Assembly: GCA_030180135.1 (NCBI GenBank)
Contig: CM058239.1
Span: 76,701,823 to 76,765,822, forward strand
Length of the DNA stretch: 64,000 nucleotides
Direction: 5' to 3'
From: Orychophragmus violaceus
Lineage: Eukaryota; Streptophyta; Magnoliopsida; Brassicales; Brassicaceae
The notes under the pieces were generated by a model. The model saw only the letters and a list, made by a program, of their open reading frames with translations. It had not been told where the DNA came from and searched no databases. Position numbers and translations under genes: made by a program. Positions within the stretch are counted from its first letter, which is position 1. Every line of letters starts with the position of its first letter. Shown piece after piece: positions 11,000-21,970 of the stretch.

Positions 11000-11050
11000 T
11001 GTAATAACCCTCCTGAAGAAGTAGAACGTCCACACGAGGAATATAACCGA

Positions 11051-12224
11051 TGATATATCATGGTTTTCTATGTTTTTAACCATGTTATATGTGTATATAT
11101 AGTCTTTAACCTTGTATTTCGAGTTCTATCGAGTCTTTTACAGGTTAGCACACGAATGGAGCAAGCTAGAAGTTTTGGAGCGTTTCTGGAGCATTCTACA
11201 AGAAGTCAAAGTTGGAGCCGAGTATAGACCTTAGTGTCGACCGACGTTCACTTTTGGTGTCGGTCGACACTAAATCGCAACAAGACTATTGCGCGAGATT
11301 GAAGTACATCTTTTGAAGAATTGCAAAGAAATCCAGAAGTTTCACTATTTCTAATTTAGCCCCAAACGTGTTTAGACTATTAACTAGGTTTTTGAGAGTT
11401 TATACCCTTATCTTTGTTCTTGCTTTTGGCTTTTGGAGACTAGAGGTGATTATTGCTATTGGGGCTGATATGCTACTCTGTAACCTTTGAAAGAAGGATT
11501 TCGAACCCCGTTATCTATATCTATTCAGTCTTTTGGTTTTCTATTCAATATGTGTTGTCTGATTGATATCATGTCTGAGTAGTAACCCTCGTTTGATTTA
11601 GGGATTCTCATAGGGTTTTTATGCTTTGTTAGATCTCTGAATAATTAGGATTCTAAAACAATTTGTTCATCACCTAAGTTGAGTTTAAAACTAAAATCTG
11701 GACTGATCACCTAGGGCTTAGATCTTAGATTAATAATTTGGGACGAGAGTATGAGTTGTAATTTGACAGAACTTAGTGTGAGAAATTTGACTAGACAAAG
11801 AGATTTGGTTTACGAGAATTGTGAACTAAAGAACTTGCTATTAATGCTTGTCTAGAACTCTAAGATTGCAAAGACATTTGAATCGTTAGGTTGCTAGACA
11901 TAGAGAACAATTGCAGCCAGAGTTGAATTGTTTGACACTTGTGATTCTAGTTCTTAAACTGTGCCTAATTTGAATCCTGATTAATTAAGTATCTCACATT
12001 GCGTAATTTCCTGAGAACTTCCTAAGTCTAGCGCTTTTCTCATATCGAAAACACTCTTTTAATTATCTGCTATTTACTGATTACAATATATTCTACTTAG
12101 CTTAATTCGATTACATATAGTCTATCATGTGAAACTTGAGTCTCTGTGGATTTGATACCGTAGATATTACAACTTTGACACTGTACACTTGTAGTTAAAA
12201 CTAGGGATAAGATTTGACCTATCA
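11051..12224 (+). repeat. Athila-type Gypsy LTR (single copy)
   Basis: 1,174-bp LTR starting TGATATATCATGG and ending GACCTATCA, the same ends as Gypsy A further right. A primer site follows. It holds a 12-bp inverted repeat GTGTCGACCGAC / GTCGGTCGACAC at 11234-11270. The rest of the element is lost shortly after 12400. Confidence 0.85.
11234..11270. repeat. Palindromic box pair, Athila-type LTR
   Basis: GTGTCGACCGAC and GTCGGTCGACAC, each a near-palindrome and together a perfect 12-bp inverted repeat; cores 23 bp apart. Confidence 0.8.
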
Positions 12225-12230
12225 ATTTTT

Positions 12231-12248
12231 TGGCGCCGTTGCCAGAGA
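12231..12248 (+). promoter_or_regulatory. tRNA-Asp-type primer-binding site
   Basis: TGGCGCCGTTGCC, a known primer-site class of Athila/Tat Gypsy elements, complementary to tRNA-Asp. The last bases (AGAGA) deviate from the GGGGA seen in the other Gypsy elements here. Confidence 0.85.
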
Positions 12249-12849
12249 CTCTTTGAGTTCACCGATAAATTTTGTATTAGATTTTACACTAAGTTGTTTT
12301 ATTTTTGTTACTTACATCTCTCTGTCTTGTTTGTCTTTGTTGCTGCAGGAAGCTGCGACCTGGACAACTCAGTGTCGATCTACACCTCATTAGTGTCCAC
12401 CGACACTCGACTCGGAACCAGGTTTTAGCCCAATACATATTTTTATTTTTTCTACTTAGCACAATAAGGATCCAATCGATCCATCCCATGTATATGTATG
12501 TATCACCGCATACATCTCCTTCTTCCTCCATAGTGTTTCCCTAGCCGTCATTGTTAAGAGAGAGAGATAGAAGTGTGAAAGAGGAGGAGAAACTTGTCGT
12601 GTCGTTTCCATGAACATCATCTTTGTATCCTTCCCATCGATTTTTTTTCTTATGTGTCCTCCGCTCGGTTGGCCATGTGATCTCGTATCTTCATGTCAAG
12701 ATCACCCCCACCACCATAAGGTACTCCTTGTTCTCTTTTTATTCCTCTTTTGGTGATCTTCTTATTCTCATGTATGTGTTCGTCATGATCTAGTGGAGAG
12801 AAGGAGAACCACTGCCGAATAACCATTGCTCGACGTCGCCGGAGCAACC
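12249..12849. other. Truncated Athila leader, then unassigned DNA
   Basis: The first about 170 bases are Gypsy leader with a pair of palindromic boxes (12372-12406). The rest has no recognisable gene; it contains C/T-rich tracts and may be part of the LINE target or an older element. The switch point is not sharp. Confidence 0.4.
12372..12406. repeat. Decayed box pair, Athila leader
   Basis: GTGTCGATCTACAC and GTGTCCACCGACAC, each one or two changes from a palindrome. Confidence 0.65.
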
Positions 12850-12982
12850 AAGATCATAAGTGAGCCGCATCGTTGCCATCCAAGTCATCTCATGCCACCA
12901 GTTTTCCTTCCTCTCAGACGATGACTGCCTTCTTTGGCACCAGGGAGAAGATTAGTACAAGCATGTTTTCTCCTCATCAAAG
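12850..12982 (+). pseudogene. LINE ORF2 C-terminal fragment, part 1
   Basis: The plus frame reads DDDCLLWHQGED, a stop, then YKHVFSSSK, and continues at 20334 as TWNQLRAHNESV after removal of the Copia element. The aromatic-rich block before the F-S-S-K-x-T-W step is typical of the region upstream of the zf-RVT domain of plant L1-like LINEs. One in-frame stop (TAG) is present. The left limit is uncertain. Confidence 0.65.
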
Positions 12983-13615
12983 TGTTGGATCGTTTAGTGT
13001 TTCCTGATTCAATTCTCCATTGATTCATCCTACTAAACATGCAGATCTAGGTTCTCTTATTTAGAAACTTAATGGATCTCACCTGTTACCTTTTTGTGCA
13101 GCGGAAAGAGGAGGTAATGGTCAGAGATCAGCAGAACCACCAAGAGATGGATCCTCCAAAGGCTCACACACGCACGCTCGGGAATTGGCTGCTAGACCAG
13201 ACAGAGAGGAGGCGCAGAGAGAGGCTGTTGGCGGTGCAGGGGAAAGAGTTAGAGGAGAAAAGACTTGGTTTTAGTTTATAAAACCCTTCTTTAACTCTAT
13301 TGGGCTTTTAGGCCCAATTCCCAGTCTGATTAAATCCCTTGGATTTAATCAGGCCCTTTAGTCTCTCTAAGCACAGTAAATGCCTAGCACTTTTACCGTA
13401 CTTCTGCTAAACCGTTCTTTTCGTATTTTCCCGTTAGCTTAGGCGTGTGACCCATATGGGATCATATAATAAAGGCAATAAGTCCAAGACTTATAGATCA
13501 TGAGCGGACTCTAGCAAGCCATCATGACCCCCAGTATTATATGACTTATGTCTGATCATTGACATACTCTTACTTTCTAGAGACAGTACAGAGATTACTG
13601 GACATAATTCCAACA
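12983..13615 (-). repeat. Copia 1 3' LTR
   Basis: On the minus strand it starts TGTTGGAATTATG and ends GATCCAACA; 633 bp. It contains the inverted repeat CTGATTAAATC / GATTTAATCAG near 13325-13352. Confidence 0.93.
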
Positions 13616-13627
13616 ATCTCCCACTTG
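13616..13627 (-). promoter_or_regulatory. Copia 1 polypurine tract
   Basis: On the minus strand CAAGTGGGAGAT abuts the 3' LTR; the same tract precedes the 3' LTR of copia 2 and copia 3. Confidence 0.85.
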
Positions 13628-14460
13628 AACTGGAATCTCTGTATTCATAATCCTTTTGTCTCAATATCTCGATTAGTCATAAGGCAAGATTAGTGTCATC
13701 CTTATAAAGCCTAATCTTGTTCATCGGACTCTGATTTGATACTGACAATCCAAACGACTCGGGAAAGTCCGTTTGAGCATGGCCATGCATTTTCCAGTAT
13801 TCAAATCTCCGATTGGCCTAGAGATATTCACTCCATTTATATTGGAGGGACAAATCCCGTCTTGTTCCATCACTGTAAACTATTCACTTCATAATACACC
13901 CAATCAAGGTCCTTATAACCATCGCTAAACGACAGCATTAGACAATGATCAAAGCGCATTAGTTCATGTGCAGTCACATGCATGCGAACTCAGGTCTAAG
14001 GACTATACTCTATAGTCGTAGTAAGAATCTCTTATGACACAGATATAAATATCCTGAAGAGTTCTTATAATCGGGTCTTGTCCGGTCGTATGTACCCTAC
14101 ATACACCTATGTACTGACTTTGATGCCGCGCATCTATGACACACTGAGACTTTGTCATAAGTCACATACCAATCTAGTCTCACACGGTTGTTGGTGTTCC
14201 AATTTCAACAACCTTCGACTAGGGACAAGATGATATAAACCATCTATCAAATATAGGGTCTCATGATCAAGCTAAATGACTTTGATAACTCAAGATCAAG
14301 TCACTTACTTCGATGACCTATAAAATGGTTCATATCATTTTGGAACGATTATTTCATCACAGTTAAAATAATCTTGAAATAATAATTTCATTAAACATCT
14401 TAAATGTTTTACAAGAACATATCTAATAACTAAATAAAGCCCTTTAATAACTCCCACTGA
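13628..14460 (-). other. Copia 1 3' untranslated region
   Basis: About 830 bp of non-coding DNA between the pol remnant and the purine tract. It is closely similar to 29816-30653 of copia 2 and more distantly to copia 3 at 44319-45128. Such long conserved 3' regions suggest cis-acting signals. Confidence 0.7.
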
Positions 14461-16984
14461 AATTAAGACTGCATCTTAATTTCACTTATCCTACAGCAAC
14501 AGTCTGCGACTCGTGTTTAGGCCTAAGGAGTGGCTTCGTTAATAGATTAGCAACGTTCTCATTCATTGAAACTTGCTGATCTACTTAACATCTCTGTCAT
14601 TTATCTCGCGGAATAGGTTATACCTATCCTCAAGGTGTTTGGACCTCTGATGTGCAGCTAGTCTCATCTATGCTGGGAATCACATCAAGTTCAGTGACGA
14701 ACTCTTCTTTCCAAACAACCTCTTTCGCCGCTTTCCAAGCTGCGAAATGTTCAGCTTAAGTCATGGAGTCAGCAACAGTGCCTTGCACCGCCAGACAGAC
14801 ACAAGATATAACCGGACTGTGACCGGAAATCATCTTTGTTCGTTGGAAAATTGCCTTTCAGACTCTACCGACTCATAGCACCTCACTTTCTCCGTAAATC
14901 AAGAATTTATCCTTAGTATTCCTCAAATACTTTAGGATATTCTTTACGGCAATCCAGTGATTCTTTGCTGGATTTGACTGGTCTTTTACTTGTCTTGCTT
15001 AACTTTAAAGCAACATCAAAACAAGTACGTGTCATGGCATATATGATAGATCCAATTGCCGACGCATATGGAATCTCATCCTTGCATTCAAGCTCAGCAG
15101 ATATCGTAGGATACTGTTTCTTACTTAACGTAATGCCATGTGACATTGGCATAAAACCCTTCTTGGATTGCTGGAAAACGTGTAGAACTTTGTCAATTTA
15201 AGAATCCTGACATTGTCCTACCAGCTCTTTTGGATCTCTATCTTTAGATCCAAAATCCAAAAACATACGTGGCTTTACCCATGTCAATCATTAATACCAA
15301 CTCCCAAGCCAGTCCTTTACCGACTGCAGCATTGGGACGTTATATCCGAGAATCAGTATGTCATCGACATACACTATGAGAAATGCAATATTGCTCCCAT
15401 TTATCTTTTAGTAAACGCACAGTTCCATTTCGTTCATGTTCAGGTCAAAACCTTGACTACTTCAACAGAACGAAGATTCCAACTCCGATATGTTTGCTTC
15501 CATCCATGAATGGATCGATGAAGCTAACTTACACAAAGTGTAATTTTTCGGAGTCCGGGCTCACTTTCGCTTATTTGAATTTCGCAGATTCGTCGCTTTC
15601 AATGATCATCAGATCATGCGAACTTTCAATGATCATCAGGTTCAACTAAATCCGAGAAATCACTCTCGGATTAGTGACTGATTCATTCATGTCTGCGAAT
15701 TTCAGGCTCTACAGGTGTGGATTCTACAGAAATCTGTAAATCCATCCGTTGCTCTCCCTCAACAGGTTGAGCAGCCACCTGTATTTCTCGAATTTCTTCG
15801 AGTTATACTTTTACTCCCACTGTTCTTCTTGGAAAGTAACTTCCCTTCTTAGAAAACAGAATGGACGTAAAAGTAACAAGCCTTGGTTTCCCTAGGACAA
15901 CCAGCGAAGTAGCTCAACTACAAATATTCAGTAAAGACGAATTTGGATCGATTCCAATCCACATTTACGTGGTGTCTTTCAACTGATATTGGTGGAACTA
16001 TTTCAGTGTAAACTTAGATATTTTAGAGCGTTATTCTTCAAGAATATCATGGAAGATTCGTGTGACTCATCTTTAATCATTTCTTATAAGATCTGATTCT
16101 TTCTCACAGAAATACCTCAAGGTTTTCAGGAGAATTGAGCTGTGAAACGACTTCACACTCATTCAGATGATCACACCATTAATGACTCAAGTATTCTCAC
16201 TCGTGATTTAATTCAGAGTCTTAATACTTCTGTCACTCAGATTCTATACCTCATTCTGGAACTCTTTCGACCATGTCAAAGAATTCCGACTTGTGTCTCA
16301 TCTAATGAACACAGTCTTACTCACTGAGTTAATCAGTAGAGGCAATGAAGTACAGGAAATTTTCTCTGGCATTACTGCTCATCGGACCACATACATGAGT
16401 ATGTTCAATCTCCAATAAGCCTTTGGGCCTTTCTCTAGCTCGGCTAAGATAGGCCCCTTTGTCTTTTGGTCCAGCAAACAGAATTCAAGTCTCATAAGAT
16501 ATCCGATCAAATGAGCCCAATAGTGCATAACTATGGGATTTCTGAATCCGACTTACTCTATGTGACCAAGACTTTTATGCCAAGAAAAATCAGGTTTAAT
16601 TCATTAGATTTAAACCAATTTGGTATTTATGTTACATTTAGGCACTCTTTGGTTTAAGATATAAAACCCATTCCTTGAATAGGGTGCTACAATTAATATT
16701 TCATTAAGATCAAAAGAACAAAACTTGTCTTTTATCAAAATGAAAAACATTCAAATTCTTACAAGAAAATGAAAGACAACTCTGCTTAAAGCAGGTACAT
16801 TGTAGCAATTACTTAATACAAAACCAAGCCTCGAAGGCATCTACAAGTGAAAATCCTACGGCTGAGGCAGCGTCCATAGCTCCTTCCAGACATGTAGTTT
16901 CACTTGTCCTTCCTTCAACATTCTACTGTTGCTTAGGCTCTGCACATTATCACAAATATCAGTGCCACAACCAGTATCCAATAC
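14461..16984 (-). pseudogene. Copia 1 pol remnant (protease, integrase, RT, RNase H scraps)
   Basis: Scraps of Copia pol can be read on the minus strand by comparison with copia 2. Right after gag comes a protease start (LDTGCGTDIC) with the preceding Trp codon turned into a stop. Degenerate integrase core follows (THVCGPMSSNAREN near 16380-16440), then integrase end/RT linker near 15700, RT scraps around the YVDD position near 15360, and RNase H entry (MPMSHGITLSKKQYP) near 15150. There are many stops, shifts and deletions; the total is about 2.5 kb against more than 3 kb in copia 2. No enzyme can be produced. Confidence 0.8.
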
Positions 16985-17875
16985 CTATAAGGTAGAACTT
17001 GAAGTAATAACATGAATACCTGAGGAAGTAGTCTCATACATCAACTTCAACTCCTCATCATCTTCCATGAATTTAATGCAATTTCTCTTCCAATGCCCTG
17101 TCTCCTTACAGTAGCAGCACTTACCAACGTAAGAGGTATCTAACTCGGGCTCAGAAGACACACGCTTGCCATGATTCAAAATCTGGACAACTTTGCCTTC
17201 ACCCTTGTCAGCTTTAGGTTTAGTAAACCTACCCTTCTCATTCATGAGATTATTCAGGGTCCTCTTTACGTTTGGCTCAACTGTCTTGAGCATATCATGC
17301 AGTTCAGTCAGCGTCTTCGTTAAGCCTTTCTTGATATAGTTCCTTCTGAACTTATCATAGCTTGACGGCAGTGACTGCAGAATGATCTCAGTTGCCAATT
17401 CTTGGCTAACTGGATAATACAGTTTCCTCAGGTTATCAATGTAACCCATCATTTTACTGACATGAGGACTCACTGGATGATCATTTGGTAGCTTGCAGCT
17501 AGTGAGAGACTTAACCAACTGGTATCTCTCCACTCTTATCTGCTCCTGAAATTTCAATTTCAGGCTGCTGATCATCTCTATTGGCGACTCCATGTTCTCA
17601 TATTGCTTCAGCAAATCTGAGTCCATGGTAGCCAATATCAGACCACGCACATCTACCGTATCATTATAATGCTTATTCCAAGCATTATATACTGCATGAG
17701 AAGCATTGGACCCGATCCTCACGGGGAGAGCTCTCTCAAGGACATAGTCCTTTCTCTCCTGCCTGAGGACTAGCCTCAGGTTCCGCGACCAAGTCAAGAA
17801 ATTTGATCCGTTCAGCTTGTCCATCTCAAGGACAGACCGGATCGAGAAAGTGTTTTGATTGTTTGTGCTAGTCAT
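16985..17875 (-). CDS. Copia 1 Gag protein
   Basis: A 296-residue open frame starting MTSTNNQNTFSIRSVLEMDKL. It has the Copia gag helical region (LTWSRNLRLVLRQERKDYVL) and a CCHC zinc knuckle CX2CX4HX4C (CYCKETGHWKRNC) near residue 265. It is the nucleocapsid-capsid protein that packages element RNA. It ends in a stop just before the protease, so Gag would be made alone. The frame is intact while pol is dead, which fits an element that supplies Gag or only cis signals and borrows enzymes. Residue-level similarity to the copia 2 gag is high. Confidence 0.85.
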   Translation of the reverse strand: MTSTNNQNTFSIRSVLEMDKLNGSNFLTWSRNLRLVLRQERKDYVLERALPVRIGSNASHAVYNAWNKHYNDTVDVRGLILATMDSDLLKQYENMESPIEMISSLKLKFQEQIRVERYQLVKSLTSCKLPNDHPVSPHVSKMMGYIDNLRKLYYPVSQELATEIILQSLPSSYDKFRRNYIKKGLTKTLTELHDMLKTVEPNVKRTLNNLMNEKGRFTKPKADKGEGKVVQILNHGKRVSSEPELDTSYVGKCCYCKETGHWKRNCIKFMEDDEELKLMYETTSSGIHVITSSSTL

Positions 17876-18409
17876 AACTGAAAATTAAGATAAAAGAATT
17901 TTAGTTAATATGTTCAATATGATTAATCTCGCATTATACTTAACATGATTAATCACGCATTATATTCAATAACATAAGTTACCCTCAATAGAATATAATG
18001 ATTCCAAGATCCACATATAACTAAGATTAAAGTGGGCCACTGGCCGTCACCCAACCTTAGCTTATATCGGTAAGCCCTATATCGGCTAATTATATCCGTG
18101 ATATAACTCTTGGTTGTGAATCTGGGCCCGAGGCCCGATCCACTCTGATGTCTCAAGGCCCGGGACTCCCGATGGCCTAGTCAAGAAAACCAGACTATAC
18201 AGTCATGTAATCATTAATGTCTGGGACTCCCAATGACATTTATGAATCACAAACCGCCTTATCCACGCAAAAGTAGACACCCTCACACTGTAAGGCCATG
18301 AATACAATTGAATGGGCTTCGACAGCTGACATAGACTGGACAAGACATCCAACGCTTGATATTATTTGAGGTTTGTAGGTTTATTAAAAATTCATCCCAA
18401 AATAGAAGA

Positions 18410-18620
18410 TTACTATTTTGGGAAACTTTCCTTTTTGGGAAACCTACTAATTTTGGAAACTTTCTAAAATTGGAAACTTCCTAAACTTGGAAACTTTCTA
18501 AAATTTGAAACTTCCTAAAAATGGAAACTTTCTAAATATAGAAATTTCCTAAAATCCAAAACATGCAAATTTAGAAACTTCTAATTTAAGAAACTTTCTA
18601 ATTTCAAAACTTTGGAAACT
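18410..18620 (-). repeat. Degenerate tandem repeat in Copia 1 leader
   Basis: About 16-17-bp units of the type GGAAACTTTCTAAAAT repeated with variation; the shorter counterpart in copia 2 is at 41845-41990. Confidence 0.75.
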
Positions 18621-19055
18621 TATTAATTTAAAATCGATTTTATAATTTTATAAAAATAAATTTTAAATTAATTCTGAAGAAAAGACTCAAATAATTGGCC
18701 CAATTGTTTTAACTTCTTGGCCCGAGGCCCAAAAATTTGTCTATGTCCAAGACATAACCCAATTGCCCAATTAAATGACATAACCGGTCTGGTTCATTAA
18801 AATTGGTCTTAACCAAAATTAATTACTACGATGACCACAATTGTCAACCGGTTATTTACTAAACCGGATTTTCTCAATTTATTTGGTCCAACCAAATCAA
18901 ATTAGAAAATCACTGGTTTAGGCACAAAATCCAATTTTCGACTTTGGATTTCTTATCCCGGTTTAACCAGAACTTAATAAATATTATTAAATCTGTTTAT
19001 TAAACCGCGACGTTTTGATTTTAATCAAGTTTTAAACCGAACCGAACCGAATTGG

Positions 19056-19545
19056 TCACGAACCGATCACGGTCGTGACCTAGCTTCTCGATCACCATCG
19101 CACAGCCGCAAGCCGCACGCGAGCGATCCAAGATCGAGACGGCAGCTGGACGGGACGTGACGGGACGGGACGATCGATCATCGAGCTCGGGTCGGTGCCT
19201 TCACGCGATCGCCGAGCGATCGGGACAGCCGGGTCGTGCGTCATGCGATCGCCGAGCGATCGGGACGCGGGACGGGAGCTGGACGATCGGGACGATGCTG
19301 GCCGAGACGCACGCGATCCATGCGATCTGCCTAGCGGATCCATGCGATGCTCGCGCCTCACGGTCGATCGCGGGTCGATGGCGGGACGATCGCAGCTTCC
19401 GATCCAAGCGATCAGCTCGATCCATCCACACGACCGGGACGCAATCCATCCGTCGATCGGGACGCGACCACGCAACGCGATCCTTGTCGATCGGTTCGTG
19501 CGTCTGTCTCGATCCGGACGATCCGACGCATACCAATTCATATAG
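19056..19545 (-). repeat. GC-rich GATC-rich tract in Copia 1 leader
   Basis: A roughly 490-bp island of high GC in an AT-rich element, packed with GCGATCG, CGATCGGGAC and ATGCGATC words. It occupies the position of the palindromic-box cluster of the copia 2 leader (42429-42630). Overlapping open frames on both strands here are by-products of the missing stop codons. Confidence 0.75.
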
Positions 19546-19687
19546 ATTGGATCATGCGATTTCTTGTTTGTTTAGGTTTTTAATTCTTTGTTTCTTAAGT
19601 GTTTTTCCTTATCAGTAGATTGATTCAAAAACACTTCTTAAACAATCCTAAACAAGATTCTAAACAAGAAAAACCACAGAACCAATG

Positions 19688-19699
19688 GCTCTGATACCA
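19688..19699 (-). promoter_or_regulatory. Copia 1 primer-binding site
   Basis: Minus strand TGGTATCAGAGC, one base from the 5' LTR; initiator tRNA-Met type. Confidence 0.9.
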
Positions 19700-19700
19700 C

Positions 19701-20333
19701 TGTTGGATCGTTTAGTGTTTCCTGATTCAATTCTCCATTGATTCATCCTACTAAACATGCAGATCTAGGTTCTCTTATTTAGAAACTTAATGGATCTCAC
19801 CTGTTACCTTTTTGTGCAGCGGAAAGAGGAGGTAATGGTCAGAGATCAGCAGAACCACCAAGAGATGGATCCTCCAAAGGCTCACACACGTACGCTCGGG
19901 AATTGGCTGCTAGACCAGACAGAGAGGAGGCGCAGAGAGAGGCTGTTGGCGGCGCAGGGGAAAGAGTTAGAGGAGAAAAGACTTGGTTTTAGTTTATAAA
20001 ACCCTTCTTTAACTCTATTGGGCTTTTAGGCCCAATTCCCAGTCTGATTAAATCCCTTGGATTTAATCAGGCCCTTTAGTCTCTCTAAGCACAGTAAATG
20101 CCTAGCACTTTTACCGTACTTCTGCTAAACCGTTCTTTTCGTATTTTCCCGTTAGCTTAGGCGTGTGACCCATATGGGATCATATAATAAAGGCAATAAG
20201 TCCAAGACTTATAGATCATGAGCGGACTCTAGCAAGCCATCATGACCCCCAGTATTATATGACTTATGTCTGATCATTGACATACTCTTACTTTCTAGAG
20301 ACAGTACAGAGATTACTGGACATAATTTCAACA
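19701..20333 (-). repeat. Copia 1 5' LTR
   Basis: 633 bp, with about three differences from the other LTR (for example CACGTACG against CACGCACG). Confidence 0.93.
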
Positions 20334-20890
20334 CAAAGACATGGAATCAACTTCGCGCGCACAATGAATCTGTTCAATGGAGTAAGATAGTCTGGTTTTC
20401 TCAAGCCATACCACGCTACTCTTTTATTACTTGGCTGGCTTTCAAGGATCGCGTATCCACCAGACACAGAAGGCATTCATGGGGTTTTACACAACCAAAC
20501 GAAACGCGAGATCATCTTTTTTTTGCTTGCCCTTACTCTTTTACGAGCTGGATTGATCTAGTTGGATACATTATTAGAGCCCAGATTAATCCCGATTGGG
20601 CGATCACTATTACATTGCTCTTAGCCTCACGACTCTCACCCTTTGACCAATGTCTACTTCGCATGGCCTTTCAAACCACCATCCATACCATATGGCGTGA
20701 TTGAAATGGCAGAAGACACAATCGACAAATTCAATCAACTACTCAGCTAGCTGGGTTTGTTGATAAAACAATCAGAAATCGCAACACTTCCCTGCGACAT
20801 CGGAATCCAGTTGTTTTATAGTGAAATGATGCAGTGTGGCTGGCACGACCAGCCTGATTTTTATTACAAAATAGTAACACTGATACTCCT
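20334..20890 (+). pseudogene. LINE ORF2 C-terminal fragment, part 2 (zf-RVT region)
   Basis: The frame encodes TWNQLRAHN, SKIVWFSQAIPRYSFITWLAF, KDRVSTRHRR, ETRDHLFFACPYS and LRMAFQTTIHTIWRD. This is the zf-RVT zinc-binding domain found after the reverse transcriptase in plant L1-type LINEs. The C..C pair expected before the ETRDHLFF block is lost (GFTQPN), and a TGA at 20702-20704 replaces the usual arginine in IWRxRN. The sequence is a dead 3' fragment. It is split on the left by Copia 1 and on the right by the retroposon at 20911. Confidence 0.8.
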
Positions 20891-20908
20891 ACGTGATCTT
20901 TGCTCCAC

Positions 20909-20910
<2 letters not shown>

Positions 20911-20947
<37 letters not shown>

Positions 20948-21888
20948 TATATTTATAATTTATGTTAAACCGATCGATAACCGGGATCAACCGGGAACAA
21001 AACCAAAAGGAAAACCGGACCAAAAGACCAAACGTAAAACCCTATTAAACCGAATTGGAATCCTCAGCCCGAACGCAAATTACGGAATTGCCCCACGCCA
21101 CTCTTTAGGGTTCGATTCCGGGTCCGATTACCGCCGCCGGCGGATGAGCCGGAAAAAGTCGCGGATCTGGGTAGCGTCGTCCACCACGGCGAAAGGATCC
21201 GACCCTTGCCGCCTTTCTAGCGCCACCAGGTCACAACTCCTCTTCCCTTCTCCCGACAGACGGGTCTTCGCCGGAGTCCCACGGCCTCACCCGGAAAAGC
21301 CGCTCCCGGCAAGCTTCAACTGGCGGTTCCTCTTCCGCATTTGACAATCGGTGAGAATCTGTCCGCATCGTTCTTCTCACAACTCCTCTCCTCCCGCAAA
21401 TCGAGCTTCTCCGGTGAGAGAGACATGCAACAAGGCACACCACCGCCTCTCGCCACCGCAGTCACGACGATGTGGCCACCACCGCCAAGACGCTAGATTC
21501 GCTCGCCTCGCTACCCTCCGACTTCTCCCCGACAAACCCAAATCTCAGGGCTCACCTCTCCTTTTCCCTTGCGCTTCACCATTCGCCACCGTCCTCGAGT
21601 GATTTCTAGCTTAGCGACTTACCCGGGGAAGAAGGATCGAACGAAACACCGAGACTGCGCCGCCGAAGGAGAAGATCCACACCACGCGAAGACAGAGGAG
21701 AAGAGCCTGAGGAAATCCGGTGACCCCTTAGCCTCCATGGTTGTTAAGATGAGCGCATAGTAACAGACGGGAGGCTTCTCACGGCTTGACGGCGTAGACG
21801 ACCGCCGGAGAAGCCTCTAGGATGAAATCGCCTTGGAGATCGCTTAAAGGAGAGAGAAAGGGAGCGCGTGCCGCTCAAAGGCCAGTCC
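20911..21888 (-). mobile_element. Poly(A) retroposon in the LINE
   Basis: A 978-bp insertion flanked by a perfect 15-bp duplication ATCTTTGCTCCACAC (20896-20910 and 21889-21903). On the minus strand it ends in 29 A residues, so it was inserted by target-primed reverse transcription. Its body is GC-rich (unlike the surroundings), starts GGACTGGCCTTTGAGCGG, and has no recognised protein: a 70-codon minus frame (21443-21231) is Arg-rich and featureless. It could be a LINE made of 5' untranslated region joined to a 3' end, a large SINE-like element, or a processed copy of an unknown RNA. Confidence 0.75.
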
Positions 21889-21970
21889 ATCTTTGCTCCA
21901 CACTTATTCAGCTTGTAAACAATTTTCGTTTTTGTTGATAAATAAAATTAACATTTCGACAAAAAAAAAT
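21889..21970 (+). mobile_element. LINE 3' end with short A tail
   Basis: After the inserted retroposon the LINE 3' end resumes, runs through AATTTTCGTTTTTGTTGAT and ends in an A-rich tail near 21961-21970. Its first 15 bases duplicate 20896-20910. Confidence 0.7.

Larger units (their letters stand above)
8160..11050 (+). mobile_element. Remnant Gypsy (chromovirus-like) element without pol
   Basis: LTR-like sequence (about 8160-8406 and 8933-9508, split by the solo LTR) ends GGGGTGTTACA. It is followed by a mutated primer site (TGGTATAAGAAC, 9514-9525), about 1.5 kb of sequence with no RT, integrase or gag motif, a polypurine tract at 10990-10999, and the first 51 bases of a second LTR (TGTAATAACCC...). 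LTRs with TGTAATA.CCC...GTTACA ends are typical of plant chromoviruses such as Tekay/Del. The 3' LTR is cut at 11051 by an Athila-type LTR. The left border is uncertain. Confidence 0.55.
17876..19687 (-). other. Copia 1 leader (5' untranslated region)
   Basis: 1.8 kb between primer site and gag start. It matches the copia 2 leader (41300-42821) over much of its length, includes a degenerate tandem repeat (18410-18620) and ends near the primer site in a GC-rich, GATC-rich tract (19056-19545). No credible coding frame. Confidence 0.75.
12983..20333 (-). mobile_element. Copia 1: complete, young, non-autonomous Copia element
   Basis: A 7,351-bp element bounded by two 633-bp LTRs and a perfect 5-bp target duplication CAAAG (12978-12982, 20334-20338). 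In the minus direction the order is LTR, primer site, long leader, gag, decayed pol, 3' region, purine tract, LTR. By eye the LTRs differ at only about three positions, so insertion was recent, yet pol is broken by deletions and many stops. It interrupts the LINE ORF2 so exactly that the LINE frame continues across it. Confidence 0.93.

Noticed and set aside
19157..19618. Several overlapping open frames on both strands (79-153 codons)
   Set aside because: They lie in the GC-rich GATC repeat of the copia 1 leader, where stop codons are rare; the translations are low-complexity R/D/S/P runs with no motif.
20911..20939. Run of 29 T as possible assembly artefact
   Set aside because: It is explained as the poly(A) tail of a minus-strand retroposon because a perfect 15-bp target duplication flanks the whole insertion.
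21051..21344. Plus-strand frame rich in R/S/P (end of the 195-codon frame)
   Set aside because: It starts in LINE sequence, crosses the poly-T run and reads the retroposon antisense; no motif.
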